Below, piece after piece: positions 1 to 5,291 of a DNA stretch of 6,178 bases (positions are counted from its first letter, which is position 1; the number at the start of each line of letters is the position of its first letter). This stretch comes from Patescibacteria group bacterium UBA1449. GTDB lineage: Bacteria > Patescibacteriota > Microgenomatia > UBA1400 > UBA1449. The notes under the pieces were generated by a model, which did not search any database, was not told the origin of the DNA, and was given only the letters and a program-made list of their open reading frames with translations. The translations under genes and the position numbers were made by a program. Where the stretch lies: positions 4,419-10,596 of the forward strand of contig DCTD01000102.1 in NCBI GenBank assembly GCA_002335355.1, read 5' to 3'.

Positions 1-2273
1 ATCCGTGTTTCAATAACCACATATTTAATTCCGGCTGATTTTAGAGCTTCAAAAGTGCGTTTATCATTATGCTGATAAGTTGTATCAATAGCAGAAAAAA
101 TATCTAAGTGTGAATCATTTACCAAAACATGAAAAGGCCTGTTAACAAAATAACTAGCATAACTGCTAACCTCTAAAACATACTTACTTCCAGCCCTAAT
201 CTCAGGATCATTATTAATAACTGAAGCGATTTGGGGATATGTTGGTAACATTTGGGCTGTCACTTCAGCTTGATTACTTAGACCATAGGTAAACCGTAAG
301 AATTCAGGTTTACCATAACGATTCATCACCATCATAAGGTTAAGCATCTGTCCGACAGCAAAGAGAACAATTAAAACATAACGAATTGTTTGGTTTTGCC
401 AAGAATGAACAATAATGACAGCAACGATTACTGATAAAACAACAAGATTACTTAGACCATACCAGGACACACCCCAACTAAAAATACTCCAAATTATCAA
501 GTAAACCACACTAAAAAGCGCTAACACACCGCTATGTTGGGGAGGAGTAAAGAACTTTAGTTTTTCTCGTGCAAAAAACCATACTAATCCAAAAGCAGGC
601 ACTAAAGCTAGAAAAAGGCTGCTAATGATCATATTGCTACTATAAGCGTGTTCAAGGTTGCTAACCATAGTGGCATCCCAGAATAGAGTTGCATACCTTT
701 CTAGAGGAATTTGAGCAAAACTATCAGGTAAATACTCTTCTAAGCCCCACCACCCCTCTTCTGTACCACTATAACGACCATAGTCTTCAGTTTGTCCAGT
801 AGAAGAAAAGGTGATTTCCTCTCCATCTATTGATCGGGCTAAGCGAGCATTTCGTTGGTCAACAAGAGGATCTTGACCATAGAGAAGTCCGTACGGTAAA
901 GAAGTTTTCCAGTTACGTTCCCAAGCATGGACCATTATCCATGGGAGGGCAACAATCCCTGCAGCTAACACAGCTAAAGCCAAGTGTTTGAATGCATTCA
1001 GTCTTACCTCTTTTTTCTTCCCCCAAAGCACATCAAAAATATACACAACTGACAACGCACAGAAGAGAAAAACCGCTGTATACTTTATCGTAAACACAAA
1101 AGCAAAAAGAATACCTGACATCACCAACCATTTCGCTGTCTTTGATTCACGCCAGAGCACATAAGATAACAGTACTAATGTCCCAAAGATGACCCGAGTT
1201 GCTTCTGACTTTGGTTCTCCCTGGTTGAAATAAGTAATCAGTGGCATGGTGTAGTAGATAGCTGCTGCAGTCAAGCCAATCTTAAGACTCCCGATTTGTC
1301 TGCCAAGTAAGATCATTGCCAAAACTCCGACTATCCCTCCCCAAGCTGCGGTAAAAATCACCAGCATGTTACTAAAATCCGGAAGATGAAGCACCTGAGC
1401 CAAAAGATAACCAGCGCTGTAAACCATTTCTACAGGATACATAATGTGCCCACGGACAAAACTACCGGTATCAGCTAGCTCTCTAACAATATTAAGGTAA
1501 TAGGTGAGGGTATCCCATCCGTTTGGCATGGGCAAAAAGTTTGAAGAAAACGTAATTATTGCAGTCAGTAGTACCAACCACCCTGACCAGAACGATAAAG
1601 AAGAAGTACTTGTTTCAATGTCAAACCGATACGTCAATAGTTCTCTCAAACGGACCCAGTAAGTAAAACCACTTACAGATAAAACCATTAATAACCCCAC
1701 TACTCCCCAACTGGTTAGCCACCCTAGTAAACTGAGTCCCAGTAGACTAAAACTTATAATCATGTATCCTAAAGCTACACTATAAACAAATCGTGAAAAG
1801 GAAGAAAACTTCTTAAACTTGAAAATATCAAAAATACACCGTCCAGAGACATAGGTAACGGCTGTTAATATTCCTAACCACCCTGTTACTACTCCGACTT
1901 TTAGTAAAATATTTAGTAATGCCAAAGGCACATTTTGCAGACTTATCACTTGTTGGGTAAGCCCAGTTATCAGTAACCCAAGTACTCCTAATCCCCAAAA
2001 CACAGCTAATAATTCTAGAAAATTAAAGGAGAAATGCACCACTTTACCTTTAAGGGCATTTGAAAAGTACAGTAAACCAAAAAAAGTACAAGTTAGAACG
2101 ATAGGGAGCGGAAGCAACTGGGGCACATATTGAGGTAATGCCTGTGTCCAAACATGAGTGGCAGGATTATAGTAAGAATAGGTAACCACAACAACCCAAA
2201 TTCCAGCAATTATGACAACAAGCTGACTACGCCATGATGATGATTGTGACGGTAACTTATGTTTTCGAGCCAT
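1..2273 (-). CDS. Large polytopic membrane protein, GT-C-type glycosyltransferase, 3' end outside window
   Basis: An open frame of 757 codons with no stop runs from the ATG at 2271-2273 to the left edge, so the C-terminus is missing. By eye there are about 16 hydrophobic segments. Residues 1-225 form an N-terminal membrane block of about six segments. After the segment at about 228-245 comes the motif NGWDTLTYYLN (251-261), which resembles the first extracytoplasmic loop of GT-C enzymes, with Asp254 as the candidate catalytic acid. A second acidic motif, GEPKSEATR (352-360), lies in a later loop. A loop of about 100 residues (449-545) containing EEGWWGLEEYLP is probably extracytoplasmic. From about residue 680 the protein is soluble, ending near GIKYVVIE. 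Family knowledge: GT-C enzymes transfer sugars from polyprenyl-phosphate donors outside the membrane; donor and acceptor here are unknown. It lies 50 bases downstream of atpG on the same strand. No Shine-Dalgarno sequence is visible. Membrane protein is near certain; GT-C is likely but from motifs only. Confidence 0.75.
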   Translation of the reverse strand, partial: MARKHKLPSQSSSWRSQLVVIIAGIWVVVVTYSYYNPATHVWTQALPQYVPQLLPLPIVLTCTFFGLLYFSNALKGKVVHFSFNFLELLAVFWGLGVLGLLITGLTQQVISLQNVPLALLNILLKVGVVTGWLGILTAVTYVSGRCIFDIFKFKKFSSFSRFVYSVALGYMIISFSLLGLSLLGWLTSWGVVGLLMVLSVSGFTYWVRLRELLTYRFDIETSTSSLSFWSGWLVLLTAIITFSSNFLPMPNGWDTLTYYLNIVRELADTGSFVRGHIMYPVEMVYSAGYLLAQVLHLPDFSNMLVIFTAAWGGIVGVLAMILLGRQIGSLKIGLTAAAIYYTMPLITYFNQGEPKSEATRVIFGTLVLLSYVLWRESKTAKWLVMSGILFAFVFTIKYTAVFLFCALSVVYIFDVLWGKKKEVRLNAFKHLALAVLAAGIVALPWIMVHAWERNWKTSLPYGLLYGQDPLVDQRNARLARSIDGEEITFSSTGQTEDYGRYSGTEEGWWGLEEYLPDSFAQIPLERYATLFWDATMVSNLEHAYSSNMIISSLFLALVPAFGLVWFFAREKLKFFTPPQHSGVLALFSVVYLIIWSIFSWGVSWYGLSNLVVLSVIVAVIIVHSWQNQTIRYVLIVLFAVGQMLNLMMVMNRYGKPEFLRFTYGLSNQAEVTAQMLPTYPQIASVINNDPEIRAGSKYVLEVSSYASYFVNRPFHVLVNDSHLDIFSAIDTTYQHNDKRTFEALKSAGIKYVVIETR

Positions 2274-2290
2274 AAAGTTGTCTTGGTTGT

Positions 2291-2296
2291 ATCATA
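2291..2296 (-). promoter_or_regulatory. Candidate -10 box of the GT-C gene
   Basis: On the minus strand this reads TATGAT, a 5 of 6 match to TATAAT, inside the 9-mer TATGATACA (2288-2296). The same 9-mer occurs upstream of atpA at 5105-5113. No good -35 box is placed before it. It lies only 17 bases from the start codon, so a transcript from here would have a leader of roughly 10 bases. The gene may equally be read through from atpG. Confidence 0.25.
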
Positions 2297-2323
2297 ATGT
2301 AGTTCAAATGCCTAGAGGTTAAA

Positions 2324-3205
2324 CTACTCACCATCAGCCCATAAAGCTCTACCAGCTTGCACTTCCTGAATTTTCTTATCAATCATTTTTCTTCTGGCTT
2401 TGTTGTACTCCATCTGCAGTTGTTTGAGCAAGTCAACTGCATTGTCAGAAGCTGTCTGCATGGCAATCATTTGGGATGTATACAAAGATAAACGGGAATC
2501 AAGAATTTGTTGTCTAAACAACGCATACCGCAACTTAGCAGTCACATTGGCAATTAGTTTATCAATATCAGGTTCAAAGATAAACTTACCTTCCATGAGA
2601 CTCTGCTGATCTACAATTTCTTCTTCAATCACCGGTTCTGAAAGTTTTATAAACACAACCTCCCGGGTTGTTGTATTAATATACTTTGAATATATAAGAT
2701 AAATCCGGTCATAGTAAACAAACATATTAATCAGCCGCTGAAGGTGTTCTATTCTGACATCTTCCGGAATATCGTAGGGATAGTAGTGTAAATGTAGATT
2801 TTTAAGTGTTAGCTTACGGAAGTATTCCTGCCCTTTTGACCCAATTACAAAATAGTCTGCATGAGGATGTTTGGGCACAACCTTATCAATCCGCTTAAAG
2901 ATCTCCATGTTATACGAACCGCATAACCCCTGGTAAGAACTGACAATAATTACCGCTTCCTTTTCTCTACCTCGCAGCTTAAATGAACGGTCAACTTTCC
3001 GTAGCTCTTTTAAAAACAAGGCTTTCCGTTCCCGTTTAAGCTCACGCAAAATCATGGTGGCTTCATCAACAAAGCGGCGGCTGGCTAAAACTGATTTCCG
3101 CAAAGATACCATTCGCATGGTTGCAATCTGCTGCAAACTATTGGCAAAATCACCAACTGATTTCACCACCACTTGCTGTTCTTTAATCTCATTTACTTTG
3201 GCCAT
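2324..3205 (-). CDS. atpG: F1 ATP synthase subunit gamma
   Basis: The 293-residue product matches the family's usual length of about 285-300. Gamma is the rotating central shaft of the F1 head and couples proton flow through the membrane sector to catalysis in alpha3-beta3. Both long helices of the shaft are recognisable: the N-terminal helix (about 3-60, with QQIATMRMVSLRKS at 25-38, where many homologues have a lysine-methionine pair) and the C-terminal helix (about 236-285, with SQMIAMQTASDNA at 244-256 and LQMEYNKARR at 263-272, the family's most conserved block). Between them is the Rossmann-like domain, with IIVSSYQGLCGSYN (86-99) in place of the usual serine/threonine-aspartate-arginine-GLCG motif. 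It ends in TAG. It follows atpA after 97 bases, and the next gene is a glycosyltransferase, not the usual atpD. No Shine-Dalgarno sequence lies close to the ATG; AGGA is about 25 bases away. Identification is firm; assembly into a full complex is not shown. Confidence 0.95.
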   Translation of the reverse strand: MAKVNEIKEQQVVVKSVGDFANSLQQIATMRMVSLRKSVLASRRFVDEATMILRELKRERKALFLKELRKVDRSFKLRGREKEAVIIVSSYQGLCGSYNMEIFKRIDKVVPKHPHADYFVIGSKGQEYFRKLTLKNLHLHYYPYDIPEDVRIEHLQRLINMFVYYDRIYLIYSKYINTTTREVVFIKLSEPVIEEEIVDQQSLMEGKFIFEPDIDKLIANVTAKLRYALFRQQILDSRLSLYTSQMIAMQTASDNAVDLLKQLQMEYNKARRKMIDKKIQEVQAGRALWADGE

Positions 3206-3230
3206 AGATTAGTAGAAGAGCTGTCATCCT

Positions 3231-3247
3231 ATTCTGCAAAGCAGAAT
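3231..3247 (-). repeat. Short hairpin in the atpA-atpG gap
   Basis: A perfect 7-bp inverted repeat, ATTCTGC and GCAGAAT, flanks a 3-base loop. It lies between atpA and atpG, about 25 bases before the atpG start. In the direction of these genes it is not followed by a T run, so it is not a normal terminator. It could be a processing or mRNA-stability element that sets the ratio of alpha to gamma (3 to 1 in the complex). A second ATTCTG occurs just before it on the minus strand. Confidence 0.45.
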
Positions 3248-3265
3248 TTTTCAGAATCCCCAATA

Positions 3266-3286
3266 AAAAAATTGAGGAAATTTTTT
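3266..3286 (-). repeat. AT-only stem-loop just after atpA
   Basis: An 8-bp perfect stem made only of A and T pairs (AAAAAATT and AATTTTTT) encloses a 5-base loop, 17 bases after the atpA stop codon. Its 3' arm doubles as a T run in the direction of atpA. Without GC pairs it would be a weak attenuator at best, so partial transcription stop after atpA is only a possibility. The rest of the 97-base gap holds nothing else evident. Confidence 0.3.
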
Positions 3287-3302
3287 AGACAATAGTAATG
3301 GG

Positions 3303-5048
3303 CTACTTGCTTTCTGCTTGAGTTTGGTTTTCTGCCATTTGTTGGGATTGAACCAATAACTGCTTGGCTAGCGTTTCTTCTTGGGTAGTCACATTTGGCC
3401 CACTCGTTGCTTTCGCTTTCTCCATATACCGGTCGTATACCCCCTCGATATCGACTTGAACTTCATCCAGTTTTTTAGCAGCCATAATTTTTTGTTTGAA
3501 TTCAGGTTCTACTTCCTGCCGATAAAACTTAAGAAAATTCCGTTTAAAATCTGCTACTTCAAAAAGCTCCATGGGGTCCATCTTGCCTGAAGTAGACAAC
3601 GCTAGAAGCACCACCTGTTCATCAATTGAATAGGTAATCGTTGAATCCTGAGCCAGCATTTCTCCAACCCGTTTGCCCCGTTTTATATCTCTTAGAGTTT
3701 CTTCTGATACCTCGGTATTGATCGTTTCAAATGACTTAACCTCTTGATAACGGGCCAAAGCCCGGGATGTCAGTTCCCCGACTTTTTTAAGTAAATTGTG
3801 TTGAACCTTACTCCCAATACGAGAAACAGACGTTCCCGAGTTGACTGCCGGCAAGATACCATCGTGCATCATGTTAGCATCCAGGAAAATGTGACCATCA
3901 GTAATCGACATAAGGTTAGTAATAATATAGTCCGAAACATCACCGGACTGAGTTTCTGCAATTGGTAAAGCGGTGATTGAACCACCACCGAGCTTGGGGT
4001 GCAGTTTCGAAGCCCGCTCTAGTAACCGCGAGTGCAGAAAGAAAATATCTCCCGGATACGCATCCCGACCTGGGGAGCGCTTTAAGAGTAATGAGACCTG
4101 GCGGTAAGCCTTGGCTTGTTTGGACAGATCGTCATACACAATAAGCACATGTTTACCTTGATACATATAGTGTTCGGCTAAGGCAGTACCTGCATACGGA
4201 GCCAAATACTGAAGCGTGGGCGGATCGTCAGAAGTGGCAATCACCATGGTGGTGTAGTCCATTGCTCCCCGTTCTTGGAGTAACTGAAGTGTCGATTTGG
4301 CTTTTGCAGCTTGAATCCCCACACCAACATAGACACAGACAACGTTTTCATGCTTTTGGTTGGAGATGACATCAATGACAAAACGGCTTTTCCCGGTTTT
4401 ACGATCCCCTATAACCAACTCTCTTTGGCCTTTACCAATCGGTATAGTGGAGTCAACCACCATCACTCCTGTATGTAACGGCTCATAGATGGGCATTCTT
4501 TCCATGACCGAGGGTGCGTGAAACTCAACCGACCGGTGAGCTTGGGCATCTATCTTGCCTTTGCCATCTAAAGGCATACCTAAGGGGCTAACCACCCGAC
4601 CAAAGAGCCCTTTGCCAACCGGAATCTGCAACCTGGAGTTGTTAGCAACAACCTGGTCACCTTGTTTAATTTTGCTATAGTCTCCCAACACTACTGATTC
4701 AATATGGGTATCTTCGATGCCTAAGATCAGGGCTTTTTCCGTCCCCTGGGAAGTTTTTATGGTAATCACATCCTCCATCTTAGAGTGGGTAAGTCCGGTA
4801 ACTTTACAAACCCCGTCACCGACATAGATAACCTCACCAACCTGAGCTACTCCCTCAGTTACTTCTTCAGGAAAAGAAAAGTCAAGAACTTCAGAAAACG
4901 AAGCTGGATCAAAGCTACCGTCAACGTGTTTGTCTTTAACAAAAGGATCGTACTCAAATTCGATAGGTAAAGCAGATTTAATGTCACTTTTGACTGTCAC
5001 TAAGGTTAAGGTATCTTCAATAGTGGGTTTGCGTTTTTGAGCAGGCAT
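3303..5048 (-). CDS. atpA: F1 ATP synthase subunit alpha, with N- and C-terminal extensions
   Basis: The product has 581 residues, against about 500-515 for typical alpha subunits. Alpha is the non-catalytic nucleotide-binding subunit of the F1 head. Domains in order: an extension of about 40 residues beyond the usual N-terminus (core begins near 66); the beta-barrel with GEVIYVGDGVCKVTGL (71-86); the P-loop GDRKTGKS (214-221, usually GDRQTGKT); the Walker B strand VLIVYDD (301-307) followed by LSKQAKAYRQVSLLLKR; GRDAYPGDIFFLHSRLLERA (327-346), the family's hallmark; and PAVNSGTSVSRIGS (400-413), with Arg410 as the arginine finger that reaches the beta active site. The helical C-terminal domain is followed by a polar, glutamine-rich tail (about 546-581). 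The next methionine is residue 91, inside the core, so the first ATG at 5048 is preferred despite having no visible Shine-Dalgarno sequence. It ends in TAG. The next gene upstream is divergent, so atpH, the usual neighbour, is absent. Confidence 0.96.
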   Translation of the reverse strand: MPAQKRKPTIEDTLTLVTVKSDIKSALPIEFEYDPFVKDKHVDGSFDPASFSEVLDFSFPEEVTEGVAQVGEVIYVGDGVCKVTGLTHSKMEDVITIKTSQGTEKALILGIEDTHIESVVLGDYSKIKQGDQVVANNSRLQIPVGKGLFGRVVSPLGMPLDGKGKIDAQAHRSVEFHAPSVMERMPIYEPLHTGVMVVDSTIPIGKGQRELVIGDRKTGKSRFVIDVISNQKHENVVCVYVGVGIQAAKAKSTLQLLQERGAMDYTTMVIATSDDPPTLQYLAPYAGTALAEHYMYQGKHVLIVYDDLSKQAKAYRQVSLLLKRSPGRDAYPGDIFFLHSRLLERASKLHPKLGGGSITALPIAETQSGDVSDYIITNLMSITDGHIFLDANMMHDGILPAVNSGTSVSRIGSKVQHNLLKKVGELTSRALARYQEVKSFETINTEVSEETLRDIKRGKRVGEMLAQDSTITYSIDEQVVLLALSTSGKMDPMELFEVADFKRNFLKFYRQEVEPEFKQKIMAAKKLDEVQVDIEGVYDRYMEKAKATSGPNVTTQEETLAKQLLVQSQQMAENQTQAESK

Positions 5049-5078
5049 GAGCAGACAATAGATTAATAGTTTTTATAC

Positions 5079-5094
5079 AGTTAACCGGTTTACT
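5079..5094. promoter_or_regulatory. Imperfect palindrome upstream of atpA, operator-like
   Basis: AGTTAACCGGTTTACT is a 16-base palindrome with one T:T mismatch pair around a perfect AACCGGTT centre. It lies about 31-46 bases before the atpA start codon, between that codon and the candidate -10, which fits a repressor site or a leader hairpin. Its two 7-base halves, TTAACCG and CGGTTTA, recur in the element at 5250-5268. Confidence 0.4.
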
Positions 5095-5107
5095 ACACTA
5101 CCACTGT

Positions 5108-5113
5108 ATCATA
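5108..5113 (-). promoter_or_regulatory. Candidate -10 box of atpA
   Basis: The minus strand reads TATGAT, 5 of 6 to the consensus, about 60 bases before the atpA start. It sits in the 9-mer TATGATACA that also precedes the GT-C gene. No convincing -35 hexamer is spaced 16-18 bases before it. An overlapping TTGAGT (5113-5118) could instead be a -35 box, but its -10 partner, TAGTAA, is poor. Confidence 0.25.
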
Positions 5114-5137
5114 CTCAACTATCATTTTTTATATCTT

Positions 5138-5168
5138 TTTTTCCTCTAGTAAAAATAGTTTTTCCTCT
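5138..5168. repeat. Direct repeat TTTTTCCTCT, two copies, 21-base period
   Basis: TTTTTCCTCT occurs at 5138-5147 and again at 5159-5168. The copies start 21 bases apart, two turns of the helix, so a dimeric protein could contact both on one face. The linker also contains an A5-TAG-T5 inverted repeat (5151-5163). The sequence is low in complexity, so chance or a curved T-tract upstream element are alternatives. Confidence 0.35.
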
Positions 5169-5191
5169 GTGATTTGACTTACTTCTCCTAC

Positions 5192-5221
5192 TTGACAAGC
5201 ACTTTAACAACTCTCTAACAT
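5192..5221 (+). promoter_or_regulatory. Candidate sigma70-type promoter of the surface protein gene
   Basis: A perfect -35 hexamer TTGACA (5192-5197) is followed after 18 bases by TAACAT (5216-5221), a 4 of 6 match to TATAAT. Transcription would begin near 5228 and give a leader of about 60 bases that includes the hairpin at 5244-5273. The -35 is convincing; the -10 is weak. Confidence 0.45.
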
Positions 5222-5231
5222 GGATATGTTA
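5216..5231. repeat. Inverted repeat on the -10 region of the surface gene promoter
   Basis: TAACAT and ATGTTA are perfect 6-base inverted copies around GGAT. The left arm coincides with the candidate -10 box and the right arm covers the expected transcription start. This is a natural place for a repressor operator, but six bases per arm in AT-rich DNA can arise by chance. Confidence 0.3.
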
Positions 5232-5243
5232 CCAATTTCTTTG

Positions 5244-5273
5244 TTAAAAACGGTTTATCATTAACCGTGTTAA
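5244..5273 (+). promoter_or_regulatory. 5' leader hairpin abutting the Shine-Dalgarno sequence
   Basis: ACGGTT (5250-5255) pairs perfectly with AACCGT (5263-5268) around a 7-base loop. Beyond a small internal loop (2 bases by 1), TTAA (5244-5247) pairs with TTAA (5270-5273), giving about 10 pairs in all. The stem ends at the base before AAGGAGGTGA. It leaves the ribosome site exposed, so it could protect the mRNA or position the ribosome. It could also act as DNA, since its arms repeat the half-sites near atpA. Confidence 0.5.
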
Positions 5274-5283
5274 AAGGAGGTGA
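5274..5283 (+). promoter_or_regulatory. Strong Shine-Dalgarno sequence of the surface protein gene
   Basis: AAGGAGGTGA is complementary along its whole length to the usual 3' end of bacterial 16S rRNA. GGAGG ends 11 bases before the ATG at 5292, which fixes this start. It suggests high expression and contrasts with the three minus-strand genes, which lack such a site. Confidence 0.9.
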
Positions 5284-5291
5284 AAACTAAT

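Larger units (their letters stand above)
5049..5291. other. Divergent intergenic region between atpA and the surface protein gene
   Basis: This 243-base stretch holds no coding frame I can support. It must carry the start signals for both atpA (leftward) and the surface protein gene (rightward). It contains T-rich tracts (about 5125-5168), two palindromic elements that share half-sites, a direct repeat and one clear Shine-Dalgarno sequence, each listed separately. Confidence 0.85.

Noticed and set aside
2400..2609. Plus-strand open frame of 69 codons
   Set aside because: It lies fully inside atpG on the opposite strand, shows no family features and has no ribosome site.
3231..3251. Plus-strand intrinsic terminator (7-bp stem followed by TTTT)
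   Set aside because: No plus-strand gene ends here and the T run is short; the stem is recorded only as a hairpin in the atpA-atpG gap.
3381..3590. Plus-strand open frame of 69 codons
   Set aside because: It is antisense to the well-supported atpA; its composition is that of a shadow frame.
4785..4970. Plus-strand open frame of 61 codons
   Set aside because: It is antisense to the 5' part of atpA and has no start signal.
1..5291. Alternative genetic code with TGA read as glycine (Gracilibacteria and Absconditabacteria)
   Set aside because: The conserved glycines use GGN codons, no in-frame TGA is seen in any of the four genes, and both visible stops are TAG.
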